Of a stretch of DNA of 64,000 nucleotides, positions 34,146-43,078 are shown in pieces; the stretch's first letter is position 1; every line of letters begins with the position of its first letter. The notes beneath the pieces were generated by a model. That model ran no database searches. It was given only the letters and a program-made list of their open reading frames with translations, and had not been told where the DNA came from. Source of the stretch: an uncultured Latescibacterota bacterium (lineage in GTDB: Bacteria; Latescibacterota; UBA2968; UBA8231). The position numbers and the translations under genes are program-made. The stretch spans positions 1,488,001-1,552,000 of the forward strand of contig OY282352.1 of NCBI GenBank assembly GCA_958295495.1, in the 5' to 3' direction.

Positions 34146-35431
34146 GGTTGGAACTTCTGGATCCGATCGTTGAACGTATCGGCCACGTAAATGAACCCCT
34201 CGGCGTCGCGGGCGATGCCGCCGGCGACCACCTCGCGCTCGCCCTCTTCCCCAGTGGCCATATCGACGACGACTTGGATGCGGCCTGTGAAGCGGAACTG
34301 ATCGTCTCCCTCGCCCTCCTCGCCCCAGCGCGTCAGGTAGTGTCCCTGCTGGAACACCTCAATGCGGCTGTGGCCGGCATTGACCACGAAAGCCCGGTCG
34401 GCCGCTTCATCGACGGCAAAGTCGGTGGGCCTAAGCAAAAGCCCATTGCCGCGGTCCTGATGCGATTTGGGATCGCGGCCGATGACGCGGCTAGCCGTGG
34501 CGCGCTGCGGGTCGTCGTACACCGCTAGTCGAGGTGCCTGCCAGTCGTCGGCGCGCAGGGCCAATGGCTCGATCAGTGCGGCGAAACGCCCTTGCCAAAG
34601 CCGCAGACTGGCCACCAGCAGGGCCGGGATGGCGTACTGGACTTGCTGCTCGCCGGCTTGGTCGAATAGCTGCAATTGGCTGATACTCTCGATGTAGATG
34701 GCATCGCCGTCGATGACGATGTGGCGGGCGAACAGCCCAGCTAGTGGACGCGTCCACAACAGCCGACCGTCTGGGGCGAATTTCGCCCAAAAGGCCGCTG
34801 GTTTCTGGCTCGGGCGGTGCAGGTTGTACACCACGTAGAGGTGGCCGGCGGCGTCGAGGGCCAGGGCCGGCCCGTCTAGTGCGCTCGTTTCCATACAGGC
34901 CAGTGGCTCCGTGGTATAGACCCATGCGCCCAAGGTGCGGCCCGCGCGGTCGAATCGCTCGACGCGCCCCTCGCCCACACCGACGACAAAGACCGTGCCG
35001 TTGCGGCTGATGGCCAGCCGCGTGGGGGCCGTGCCCGCGGCGAGGGACCAGCTTGCCACGCGGTGGTGGAACCCGCCCGCAGCCGTTGTGCTGACCAGCT
35101 CGTGTACAGTCTCGTCCTCGCCGAAGAAGCTGACGACGCGGTAGCTGTACTGGGTGTTGGCCAACAGACCAGCGTCTGTAAAGGTGGTGTCGGCTGCGGA
35201 TTCCACGCGCGCGATGGCTGCAAATTCGCCTCCTGTGGCGCGCTGGATTTCGCCGTAGAGAAAGCCTGCTGAAGGCACTGGGTGCCAGACCAGATACGCA
35301 GCAGCTTTCTCGCTGGAAAAGGTCGCTTTGAGCACGGGAGGGGCCGCAAGATAGGGCGGGACCTTCTTGCCGGCAAAGGGGCCGACGCAGGCGACGAGCA
35401 CTGCGGCGAGATAAAAGACGAGTCGGTTCAT
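34142..35431 (-). CDS. Lipoprotein with fibronectin-III domain and NHL/beta-propeller repeats
   Basis: This is a 429-residue protein. A signal peptide ends in a lipobox LVAC (about residues 12-15). A fibronectin type III domain spans about residues 35-115 (LVWHPVPSAGFLYGEIQR, then YSYRVVSFFGEDE). The rest is a six-bladed-propeller-like NHL region (GTAPTRLAISRNGTVFVVGVGEGRVERF, GIARDAEGFIYVADTFNDRIQKF). Such proteins bind proteins or carbohydrates at the cell surface. It is the first gene of a pair with the TPR protein. Confidence 0.85.
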   Translation of the reverse strand: MNRLVFYLAAVLVACVGPFAGKKVPPYLAAPPVLKATFSSEKAAAYLVWHPVPSAGFLYGEIQRATGGEFAAIARVESAADTTFTDAGLLANTQYSYRVVSFFGEDETVHELVSTTAAGGFHHRVASWSLAAGTAPTRLAISRNGTVFVVGVGEGRVERFDRAGRTLGAWVYTTEPLACMETSALDGPALALDAAGHLYVVYNLHRPSQKPAAFWAKFAPDGRLLWTRPLAGLFARHIVIDGDAIYIESISQLQLFDQAGEQQVQYAIPALLVASLRLWQGRFAALIEPLALRADDWQAPRLAVYDDPQRATASRVIGRDPKSHQDRGNGLLLRPTDFAVDEAADRAFVVNAGHSRIEVFQQGHYLTRWGEEGEGDDQFRFTGRIQVVVDMATGEEGEREVVAGGIARDAEGFIYVADTFNDRIQKFQP

Positions 35432-35480
35432 AGTGCAAAAGAGATAGGCCCGCCCTCTCGCACTGTCAAGGAATGCGGGG

Positions 35481-37643
35481 TCACCCCAGAATGAAGACGG
35501 CGTTGCCGACCTTGCCGGTGAAGTAGTCGATGACCAGCCACAACCCGTTGCACAGGGCCTCGCCCATGATCAGGCCCATGAAGAAATGCTGACTCGTCCG
35601 ATAGTGCGCCGCCCCGCCAAAACGCAAAATCAGCTTCTTGAGCGCCCAAGCTAAGAGTACGCAAGACCAGATTTTGTCGAGCATGAAGTTCGCGCCAATC
35701 GGGAAGCCGATTGGATGGAAGGGCCACCACAAGAGGTACTGCCGCGCCCAAGTCAGTAGGACCATGACCACGGCCCCGCCAGCGAAGAACGCCAACCCCA
35801 ACCAGTCGGCCCCGGCTGGCTCTAGTGCGCGCTGCGCCGCGTTGTAGATGGTCGATGGGCCGCTGCGAAAGCGCCAGCCATCGAGGTTGATGCCCCCGTA
35901 CTTGTAGGCGAGGTGGAAGACCATCCAGCAGGAGCCCGTCACGCCGATGAAGATGGCCGCGACCACCGCCCAGAAGACGACTCGCCGACTGCGGCGGTCC
36001 ATGTTTTGGATCAGCTTCAATCCATTGGCGACCATGGCCAGCAGGAAGATGCGGATGTCGGCCGACCAGATATAGGCCAAAGAGAGGTTGAAGACGCCGC
36101 TGGCACCGATCGTCTGCGAGCCGATGCCCTGCACGATGAGGTCCGGGGCGATCATGGGCGAGCGCACGGCCGCTAGGCCGGCCTCGCACACGACCCGCGA
36201 GATGCCGATAAACACCAACAGGGCCACCGCCGCAAAGAGCACCCCGACCCAGAGCGGGGTGCCCATCAGCCACAACCAGCCGGCGATGCCCCCGGTGCCC
36301 AAGAGTACTCCGCTCGCGGCCGCTCGATAGGACGTGATTTCGTCGCCGTCGTCTAGGTCCGCATGGCGGCTGAGGGCCTTGCGCCATACGTCTCGCAAGT
36401 GGTCGCGTCCAGTCCACAGTCCCAAGAGCACCATGGCGATGAGCGCGCCGCCGCCCTGATAGGCCAAGAGCGGCTCGGACGCGACCCCATAGACGAACTT
36501 GCTGGTGGATTTGAGGCCGGATACGGCGAGGAACTCGGCTTCGACCTTGGAGAGTAGGTAGAAAATCCAGATGCCAGCCGCTATTTGGGTGCTGATGAGA
36601 TAGGAAAAGCCAACGAGCGCGAAGCTGATCCAGATTTGCAGGTTCTGCTGGCCGATAAACGGCACCGACCAAATCAGGCCAATGCTGGGTATGGACGGGT
36701 CGTATTGGTGCAAGGCCTTGAGGCTGCCATAAGCAAGCGGCACGGCTGCGCCCCACCACAAGGCCCTATGCTTGAGAAAGCCGTTGACTAGCTTAGAGCC
36801 GCGCTCGCCCTGCACGATGGCCACCCCGAGTTGGGTTAGCGGATAGGCCAGCCGCTCGCGTTCGACCCACTGCCGGCGCAAGATCACGGCCGTCGATACC
36901 ATAGCCACGTATAGCGAGAGGAGTAGCAGCGCCCACCAGCACAGCGGCTCGACCCAAGTGGCGTAGGGAATGTCGGCGAGCGCGCCGCCCTCGTAAAAGC
37001 CGCGGTTGCCCGCGCCGTCATCGACGAGGATGCGTTGCGCGGGAAAGAGCGGAAAGAGCTTTTCGGCCCATTGGTTGGCCGAGGAGGCGTAGTAGAAAAT
37101 GCCGGTGAGGGCCGGCAGAAGCTGCTGTGTCAGCCCCATGGTGCAGAGGGCGGAGACGACCAGCAACATCACGTACACCAACACTAGCTCGGCGCGGTTG
37201 AGCGCGAGGGTGCCCCCGCGCTGCACCACGGGCACGTTCCACAGCGAAGAGAGGGCGAAGAAGGCCCCAAACCAAAAACTAGGCGAGTACCAATCAACCG
37301 CACCGCGGCTGGCCCAATGGCTGCAAAAGCCGCCCGTGGCCAGTAGGGCCAGCCCCACCGCTAGGCGGAAGTCGCGGGCGGTGAGCTTGAAGAGCGTATT
37401 GAGCAAGCCGACCAGCACCAAAAACAGAAAGATGGCCCCCGGGGTATTGAAGTCGAAGGCCATGTTGGTCGCCCGCATCGCCATGTTGGCGTAGGGCGCG
37501 CCAATGGACAGGAAGAAGCTGAGGAACGCGCCTACCCAAAAGCCGCGCAGCGTCAGATGAGAGCGACCTGCGGCATCGGTGAGTCCGTCGTTTTGGCTGC
37601 CTTGGAGATGCTGGCCATAGGGGGAAGGGAGCGATCTATTCAC
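35481..37643 (-). CDS. DUF6785/DUF6784-type (OPT-like) multi-pass membrane protein
   Basis: This is a 720-residue integral membrane protein with about 14-16 hydrophobic segments. The layout and the GALADIPYATWVEPLCWWALLLLSLYVAMV and QWVERERLAYPLTQLGVAIV regions resemble oligopeptide-transporter-like proteins common in Planctomycetes and Latescibacteria. The substrate is unproven. The stop of the upstream peptidase-acetyltransferase gene overlaps its start by four bases, so the two form one operon; import of a peptide or amine substrate for the fusion enzyme is a reasonable guess. Confidence 0.7.
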   Translation of the reverse strand: MNRSLPSPYGQHLQGSQNDGLTDAAGRSHLTLRGFWVGAFLSFFLSIGAPYANMAMRATNMAFDFNTPGAIFLFLVLVGLLNTLFKLTARDFRLAVGLALLATGGFCSHWASRGAVDWYSPSFWFGAFFALSSLWNVPVVQRGGTLALNRAELVLVYVMLLVVSALCTMGLTQQLLPALTGIFYYASSANQWAEKLFPLFPAQRILVDDGAGNRGFYEGGALADIPYATWVEPLCWWALLLLSLYVAMVSTAVILRRQWVERERLAYPLTQLGVAIVQGERGSKLVNGFLKHRALWWGAAVPLAYGSLKALHQYDPSIPSIGLIWSVPFIGQQNLQIWISFALVGFSYLISTQIAAGIWIFYLLSKVEAEFLAVSGLKSTSKFVYGVASEPLLAYQGGGALIAMVLLGLWTGRDHLRDVWRKALSRHADLDDGDEITSYRAAASGVLLGTGGIAGWLWLMGTPLWVGVLFAAVALLVFIGISRVVCEAGLAAVRSPMIAPDLIVQGIGSQTIGASGVFNLSLAYIWSADIRIFLLAMVANGLKLIQNMDRRSRRVVFWAVVAAIFIGVTGSCWMVFHLAYKYGGINLDGWRFRSGPSTIYNAAQRALEPAGADWLGLAFFAGGAVVMVLLTWARQYLLWWPFHPIGFPIGANFMLDKIWSCVLLAWALKKLILRFGGAAHYRTSQHFFMGLIMGEALCNGLWLVIDYFTGKVGNAVFILG

Positions 37644-40282
37644 CGCGCAGTTTGGGGCTTAACAGTGCAGGTGGGACAGACGCGCCGCAGGTGTTCGCGC
37701 CGCACCCGCCACAGGTCGAGGGCCTTCACTAATTCGCATTCGGCCTGTCCAACCTTGCCCCGCTGCTGCAACTTCCTCCGGTCGAGTGTTGAGTCCAGCT
37801 TGTGGGTTGGGACTGGGCAGGGGCCGTTGCGAAAGGCTAGCCCCAAGACCTCGGCTACGGCTCCGTCCTCGCGCACGATCCGGTCCTGGAGAGCAAAGGA
37901 CTCGATGCAGCCGCAGGGGACGGATAGCTCGGCTACGTGGTAGGCCGTGCTGGTGTCGTGCGTCGTGCCCAGCGCGAGGATATAGCCACCGCCGTGTACC
38001 AATTTGCCGATCGGGCTATCTGGGGCCCAGATGCCGACTTCGAGGTGCCCGCGGCAATAGTCGCTGGCTTTTGGTCCAATCGCCGCCACCGCGTGGGTGG
38101 GATGCATGCTGCGTTCTGCGTCGGTGCGCCGCCACAGCGCGTCTGGAATTGCGCCGTTGGTGGTGGGCGTGGTCAGCCGGTTGAAGACTTTCGCCGCGCG
38201 GTGATTAAACGAAGGCGCCAGCAGGGTTCCCCGCTTGCCGACCGCCTGCAAGAGCGCGTCAACGACGGTCTCGGCACCGCCCTCGACACCACCGATGGCC
38301 GATAGAGAGCTGTGTACCATCAGATCCATGCCCGGGGTGACGCCTAAGCGGCGCAGATCTCTTACCAATTCCCTGCGGCCGATCATATTGGCTGGGTCGG
38401 TCAACTCGGCATAGCCCAATTCGGCGTGTGCTGCGAAGTACTCGTGGACCCGGGCGACGGTGACGGGACCTTCCGTCCGTGGCCCGGCCCGGTAGTCGGC
38501 TTCCTCGCAGGCGATGCGCTCGGCGATTTCGCCCAAATTCCGGCGTCCGTCAGCCCAAAACAGCGCCCATGGCGGTAGCTGTGCGGCCGCGATGCGCGCG
38601 TTGATCGCGGCCGGCGTGTTTTCGCCGGTCGGTGAGAGCACGGCCGTGCGCCGCGGCACCAGCCGCGCTTGGGCCGTGCGCCGCGTGCGCTTGCCCGGCA
38701 GCGCGGCCTCGGTTGCTGCGGCCGCCACTTGCCGCTCGCCATCGTCCATGGCCTCCAAGATCTCGCGCCGACTGCCTCCCCACAGCCAACGCACGAGCCG
38801 CCGCACACTGCGGCTGTGTGCCTCGCGCACGTATTCGGCCTCGGCTCGGGGGCGCTTTTTATTTTGCAATGCTGCGAGAAAGTACTGGGTTTCGGTACGG
38901 ACCAGCTCCCCCACTTCGCGGCTGCCCATGTCGGCCAAGTAGTACAGATAGGCCGCCATCGAGGCCGCGCAGGTCTCCAGCCCCCGCGGACTGAGCAGCG
39001 CTTCCACGTCGGCCGAAGAGTGGTAGGCGTCGAAGCCGCGCCCGCTCTTGCGGTGATGCGTGGTGATCCAAGGACAGGGAAATCCGTACTGGGGGTCGCC
39101 GATCAAGGTGTCAGATGTCGCCATAAATCGCTCTAGATGCACTCGATAGCCTGCCTTGTGTTGCCGCACCCCGGCTCGCAAGATGGCCGTGCCGACCCGG
39201 TCGACGAAACCAGCCGACATGGGGATCGTCGCGTGCCACTCCAGTCGGCCATCGCAGACGGCAGGCTGGGAGCCGAGCGTGTCGATACACGCGCCGGCCA
39301 AAGGGGTCTGCAAGCGCCGCACCCTCTCTAGATAGGCGAAGAACCCGTAGCACTCATAGGCGTTGAGCAGGCGAATGGTGCGCTTGGGGCGTGCGAGTTT
39401 TCCCACCCGAATAAGTCCTTCGATCACGCGGGCGATCTCGAGGGTGATGGCCACGCCCGAAGCGTTGTCTATGGCCCCCGGCTCGGCGCTGTGCGCGATG
39501 GCCCACACTTCGTCCTGCGGGTCGCCTGTTCCCTCGATGACTCCGCTGACCACATCGTGGCTGCCGACGTATTTGCGGATGTCGGCTCTTACGTGCAGGG
39601 TTAAGGGGCCGTGCTGCTTTGCTAGCTGCCGCAGCCGCTCTCCCTGCTGCTCAGAGATCACAAAGCCCACCAACCGCGCCGCAGCATGTTCTAGGGGAAT
39701 TGCGCCCCACCCGAATTTGGTCCACGCTACTGCGTTGGGCAGGTTGGGCACCAGCCGGTCGGCGATGACTGCGGCGGTCCCTTTAGCGGCCAAAAGACCG
39801 AGGTGGGTGCGCGGGTCTAGCTTGGTCAGCACAATCGCACCAGCGAGTCCGTCGGTTGGCTGGCATTGGATGTCTTCGACTTGGTCGAGAATAACTAGCC
39901 GCAGCCGCAAGCCGCTCGCCGGGGTCGCCGCGCTCCACTGGATGACGTGCCAGGGATTCTCCTGCCAATCTAGCACTCGCTCGGTGAGCGGATGCACCAC
40001 ATCCACGGTCGCGCCCGCCACATCGGCAGCCTCGCGGATGATCCACCGGCCCGACCCAATCCGCCCTCCAGTCTGGATGGACTCGATCTCCACACGCGCG
40101 CCGGCGGCCTCGTAGCGACTCGCTAGCGTGGCTGTCGTGTCGTGGAAGCGATCAAACGAATTCCACCGATCAGTTTGTACCACCTCTCGCACTGCCGTCA
40201 TCATCTCCTGCCCATTCGCCTGCTGCAACATTAGCGGCAAGGTTTGGCGACAGAGCTGTTGTAATGATTTTGGGTTAGGCAT
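37640..40282 (-). CDS. M28-like aminopeptidase fused to an AAC(3)-like acetyltransferase
   Basis: This is an 880-residue fusion. Residues about 1-470 form a DUF4910/M28-type peptidase: a PA-like insert, then AHSAEPGAIDNASGVA (metal His and Asp), LNAYECYGFF, IDTLGSQ and DAYHSSAD (last His). Residues about 480-620 are a linker/helical domain. Residues about 630-860 are an AAC(3)-family acetyltransferase (LMVHSSLSAIGGVEGGAETVVDALL, LLAPSFNH, HPTHAVAAIG, LALGTTHDTSTAYHVAE). The enzyme might cleave a peptide or amide and then acetylate the freed amine. Its gene overlaps the OPT-like transporter. Confidence 0.85.
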   Translation of the reverse strand: MPNPKSLQQLCRQTLPLMLQQANGQEMMTAVREVVQTDRWNSFDRFHDTTATLASRYEAAGARVEIESIQTGGRIGSGRWIIREAADVAGATVDVVHPLTERVLDWQENPWHVIQWSAATPASGLRLRLVILDQVEDIQCQPTDGLAGAIVLTKLDPRTHLGLLAAKGTAAVIADRLVPNLPNAVAWTKFGWGAIPLEHAAARLVGFVISEQQGERLRQLAKQHGPLTLHVRADIRKYVGSHDVVSGVIEGTGDPQDEVWAIAHSAEPGAIDNASGVAITLEIARVIEGLIRVGKLARPKRTIRLLNAYECYGFFAYLERVRRLQTPLAGACIDTLGSQPAVCDGRLEWHATIPMSAGFVDRVGTAILRAGVRQHKAGYRVHLERFMATSDTLIGDPQYGFPCPWITTHHRKSGRGFDAYHSSADVEALLSPRGLETCAASMAAYLYYLADMGSREVGELVRTETQYFLAALQNKKRPRAEAEYVREAHSRSVRRLVRWLWGGSRREILEAMDDGERQVAAAATEAALPGKRTRRTAQARLVPRRTAVLSPTGENTPAAINARIAAAQLPPWALFWADGRRNLGEIAERIACEEADYRAGPRTEGPVTVARVHEYFAAHAELGYAELTDPANMIGRRELVRDLRRLGVTPGMDLMVHSSLSAIGGVEGGAETVVDALLQAVGKRGTLLAPSFNHRAAKVFNRLTTPTTNGAIPDALWRRTDAERSMHPTHAVAAIGPKASDYCRGHLEVGIWAPDSPIGKLVHGGGYILALGTTHDTSTAYHVAELSVPCGCIESFALQDRIVREDGAVAEVLGLAFRNGPCPVPTHKLDSTLDRRKLQQRGKVGQAECELVKALDLWRVRREHLRRVCPTCTVKPQTAR

Positions 40283-40672
40283 GATTTCCTCCGTTTGTTT
40301 GTATTGATACTAGTCCTTATTGGCAACCGGCGGCTAAGCCTGTCTCTTCCACTGAGACTTCCTCTTGGGGCCGTATCAAGGCGACATTCGCCGATTAACC
40401 TATGTGATAAGTCCCGGCTGGGCCAATAGGTCCGGCCGGGACTTAACGTTCTACATCAACCTACTAGCACCATCAGTTAATTAACTGCTAGTGTGTTTAG
40501 CTCCATTCCTCCCCTCACCATCTCCCTAAAAAGGAGCGCATCAATTGGTATGACGAGGAGTATTCGCCCACTCCCGCAGCTATACCATTTGGTGTCGCCT
40601 GCTCAGGAAGGATTCCGGGGGATTCCCCGAACTCACATTAACACTCACATTAATAGATAGAGAGATTCTTTT
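40283..40672. other. Divergent intergenic gap, 390 bases
   Basis: The gap separates the minus-strand fusion gene from the plus-strand FlgD-tail gene. It contains a 17-bp stem-loop (40408-40445, listed separately) and an A+T-rich end (40,620-40,670) that probably holds the promoter of the FlgD-tail gene. No coding frame is supported. Confidence 0.6.
40408..40445. repeat. 17-bp stem-loop with AATA loop
   Basis: TAAGTCCCGGCTGGGCC pairs with GGTCCGGCCGGGACTTA around AATA. On the plus-strand RNA the only irregularities are two G-U pairs. No T tract follows on either side, so it is not an ordinary terminator. It may be a binding site, a processing site or a dispersed element. Confidence 0.85.
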
Positions 40673-41488
40673 ATGAGATTTCTAATGGTATGTCTGATAG
40701 GCTTGATGCTTTCTGTTCAAGCGAATACGGCACAGCAATCCACTGTTTCCGGGCAGGTGCGGCTTGCCGATGGGCGGCCAGTGGCCGGGGCCCAAGTGAC
40801 GCTCTTGGACTTGGCTGCTTTGCATCAAGGCGCGGTGGCACGGGCGATGACCGATGAGTCCGGGTATTTCGCGCTGCCGCTGGCGTCGTTGGGCGGGTCG
40901 GCCTTGCCGCAGGGATTTGCCCTAGGACAGAATTACCCCAACCCCTTCAACCCTTCAACCGTGATCCCCTATCAACTGCCCACGGCTACGCACATGCGGC
41001 TCGATGTGTTTAACGTGTTGGGACAGCATGTTGCAACGCTGGTGGATGAGGAGCGGTCGGCCGGTTTTCACGCGGCGAAGTGGGACGCGACCGATGCGGC
41101 GGGACAGGCGGTAGCGGCGGGGGTGTACATTTATCGGTTGACGGTGGATGGAGGGCAGCAGACCCAGCGGATGGTGCTCTTGGACGGGCAGGCCGGGATA
41201 GTGGCGCAGGCTTCCTCGACAGCGACAGCGGCACCTATGTCCACGGACGCGGCGGAGCGGGAACGGGAATATGGTCTCGTTGTTTCAGGCGAGGGCTTGA
41301 CGACCTACACCGATGCCGCTTTTGGAGTGCGCGTGGGGATGGCAGCGGTAGAGTTGGTAGTGGATGCGGCACCGTTGACGAGAGACAACGTGTTGGCAGG
41401 GGAAATTAAAAAAACCGGCCCCTTTCGCAGGGGTCGGTTTTTTCATGCTTGGACAGCGGGTGAGACATCCACGCTCTCAAGCCTCTAA
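40673..41488 (+). CDS. Secreted protein with carboxypeptidase-like and FlgD/T9SS-type domains
   Basis: This is a 271-residue protein with a signal peptide (RFLMVCLIGLMLSVQANTA). Residues about 25-75 look like a carboxypeptidase-regulatory beta sandwich (VSGQVRLADGRPVAGAQVTLLD). Residues about 85-165 form a FlgD-Ig-like domain that opens with the tail signature NYPNPFNPSTVIPYQLP and ends GVYIYRLTVDGGQQTQRMVLL. That domain usually closes the protein, but here about 100 further residues follow. An intrinsic terminator lies inside the last codons, so the annotated 3' end is doubtful. Confidence 0.7.
   Translation: MRFLMVCLIGLMLSVQANTAQQSTVSGQVRLADGRPVAGAQVTLLDLAALHQGAVARAMTDESGYFALPLASLGGSALPQGFALGQNYPNPFNPSTVIPYQLPTATHMRLDVFNVLGQHVATLVDEERSAGFHAAKWDATDAAGQAVAAGVYIYRLTVDGGQQTQRMVLLDGQAGIVAQASSTATAAPMSTDAAEREREYGLVVSGEGLTTYTDAAFGVRVGMAAVELVVDAAPLTRDNVLAGEIKKTGPFRRGRFFHAWTAGETSTLSSL
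41408..41443 (+). terminator. Intrinsic terminator overlapping the end of the FlgD-tail frame
   Basis: AAAAACCGGCCCCT pairs with AGGGGTCGGTTTTT (one G-U pair) around TTCGC, with a T run as the end of the stem. The hairpin lies 45 bases before the stop at 41488, so the frame seems to read through its own terminator. Confidence 0.85.
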
Positions 41489-41520
41489 TCGGATCAGCGG
41501 CTCTCTTTTGACGGCTCTCA

Positions 41521-42078
41521 TCACACCCCAAAAATCTCGTTCAGATCGGCAGTGAAGCCTTCAAGCGTCGGCGAGGTCATCGTCTGTCCTTCGCCGTACA
41601 GACCCACCACCTCGAAAGCACCCCCATCCAGCCGCAGCACCATCACCGTCCGAGCGTCTGGATCGACCAGCCAGTATTCCCGCACCCCGTGTTTCGCATA
41701 CAGGCCGCGCTTGAGCGTCCGGTCTCGCCCGGCCGTGGAAGGCGATAGGATTTCTACTACGAGGTCCGGTGCGCCGAGGACATTCGCGCCGCCGAGCAGT
41801 AGGTGCGCTCGCTCGTGGGAGACGAACAGTAGGTCTGGCTGAACTACGTCTGTGTTCGACAATACTACGTCGCAGGGGGCGAAAAAGACCTCGCCTAGCC
41901 CCCTCTCCGCCACGAATTGAGCGAGTCGCCATCCCAATTGGGTGCCGATTCGCTGATGTCCTAAGTTGGACGCGGGGGCCATGATCAATTCTCCGTCCAA
42001 TAACTCGTAGCGCCGGTCATCCGGAGTGTGCTGATAGTCCTCATAGGTGAACTTGACAGCCGGCGTGGAGCTGAGCAT
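41521..42078 (-). CDS. Uma2-family putative endonuclease
   Basis: This is a 185-residue protein of the PD-(D/E)XK-like Uma2 (DUF820) family. Conserved segments are YELLDGELIMAPAS, VVQPDLLFV (active-site Asp), GAPDLVVEILSPST (Glu-x-Leu) and KRGLYAKHGVREYWLVDP. These genes are often multicopy in cyanobacteria and in poorly known phyla; the function is unproven. ATG at 42078 is preferred to the longer frame because homology begins at MLSSTPAVKFTYEDY. Confidence 0.88.
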   Translation of the reverse strand: MLSSTPAVKFTYEDYQHTPDDRRYELLDGELIMAPASNLGHQRIGTQLGWRLAQFVAERGLGEVFFAPCDVVLSNTDVVQPDLLFVSHERAHLLLGGANVLGAPDLVVEILSPSTAGRDRTLKRGLYAKHGVREYWLVDPDARTVMVLRLDGGAFEVVGLYGEGQTMTSPTLEGFTADLNEIFGV

Positions 42079-42234
42079 GGCAACCCTCCTCTCTCGTCGT
42101 TTGATTACACGACATGCGAATTTCCTTTCAGCGAAAAATACAAAAATGAAACCCCTCAACATAGATTCGCACCACCCCTCTCCCTTCAACTGCCCTCAAT
42201 TGCCCTCAAAAGACTCGTCGCGCACCGCTTGCTG

Positions 42235-42287
42235 CAAAAAAGCGGGGAGCTAGCGGACGAAAAGAAAATGTCCACCAACTCCCCGCT
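42235..42287 (-). terminator. Intrinsic terminator downstream of the small HTH gene
   Basis: On the minus strand AGCGGGGAG pairs with CTCCCCGCT, with a further inner stem TGGTGGAC/GTCCGCTA (G-U pairs), followed by TTTTTT. It lies 26 bases after the HTH stop. Confidence 0.85.
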
Positions 42288-42312
42288 GGCTAAGCGCGAT
42301 ATGCGCTGCCTA

Positions 42313-42570
42313 TTAATTGAGGTCGAGGACCTCCTCTAGCGCCTCCATCTCTTGCAGATCGAGGTCGATAGCTTCTAAGAGATCGGCGTCGCGCTGGCGG
42401 AAGAACTCCTCGCGCCGCCGGCGCTTGCGCGCATAGGGGGTCTCGATGTTGTAGAGCCGGCAGAGCCGGCTGAAACTGCCCGGGGCAATACCCAGCGCGC
42501 GGCTGGCTTCTTGGTTGCTCGCGTAGATGCGCGCCGCACGCTTGATGCGTTCTGGCTCTATTTTGCGCAT
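42313..42570 (-). CDS. Small helix-turn-helix protein (hypothetical)
   Basis: This is an 85-residue basic/acidic protein. IKRAARIYASNQEASRALGIAPGSFSRLCRLYNIETP reads as a Fis- or resolvase-type helix-turn-helix, followed by an Arg-rich patch and an acidic tail (LLEAIDLDLQEMEALEEVLDLN). It probably binds DNA; its target is unknown. It is followed by a clear terminator, and the candidate RNA's terminator lies upstream of it, so it forms its own unit. Confidence 0.7.
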   Translation of the reverse strand: MRKIEPERIKRAARIYASNQEASRALGIAPGSFSRLCRLYNIETPYARKRRRREEFFRQRDADLLEAIDLDLQEMEALEEVLDLN

Positions 42571-42656
42571 GGGTTTTTCTCTCCAGACCTTCAATTGGTG
42601 CGAAGTTCGACGAAATTCAACGAAAAAAGCCGCAGCATTTTTGCGCCACGGCCATC

Positions 42657-42680
42657 AAAAAAGCCGCTGGAAAGCGGCTG
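42657..42680 (-). terminator. Intrinsic terminator with no coding gene upstream of it
   Basis: On the minus strand AGCCGCT pairs with AGCGGCT around TTCC, followed by TTTTTT. The nearest minus-strand gene upstream is the FAH gene, which is about 0.9 kb away and separated from it by the plus-strand rhaM. The terminator therefore implies a non-coding transcript between 43,070 and this point. Confidence 0.75.
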
Positions 42681-43072
42681 TATCGAGTTCGATGTATCGC
42701 CGGTTTCCGGGACGCAAAAGTGCCCTCCTTCTCGAAAGCGCTGTCCCGAAAACCCCGTGGGAAAGCCCTTGCACGCGCGGTCAATCGCCTGAGACGATTA
42801 CATTGCGAGTGCGAGGTGAATTCCCGATTCGGCTGTGCCTTTTAGCCAGCCGATGCACACAACCTGAAGAGTCGTGCGTGTATTCTAGGGATTGGGACGA
42901 GCGCGCAACGCGCGGATGCTGTTCGTAGCCTGCATATTTGGGACCGTATGGCCGCCCCCATCCGGGAGCTGGCTCCTGAGACTACACGAGGATTGACGTG
43001 CGAAGAAAATCATTCTTTGAGGCCCTCCTCTCCATGGTGATGTGCAATTTGCTTTGCACGATTTTTGACTGC
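42657..43072 (-). ncRNA. Candidate structured non-coding RNA, about 415 nt
   Basis: The segment has no convincing gene but several hairpins that pair better as minus-strand RNA. They are an 8-bp stem with G-U pairs (42856-42863 with 42871-42878), TCGGCTG/CAGCCGA (42829-42853), AATCG/CGATT (42783-42799) and a 12-bp stem (42702-42713 with 42743-42754) whose loop shows AAGGAGGG. It ends in an intrinsic terminator. A perfect TTGACA lies at 43102-43107 on the minus strand, with a weak TGAAAC 17 bases on. It does not match RNase P, tmRNA, SRP or 6S RNA signatures that I know. Confidence 0.4.
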
Positions 43073-43078
43073 TTTTTA

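Noticed and set aside
42657..43072. Identity of the structured segment as RNase P RNA, tmRNA, SRP RNA or 6S RNA
   Set aside because: The conserved blocks of those RNAs (for example the tmRNA tRNA-like ends or the RNase P GAGGAAAGUCC block) are absent on both strands.
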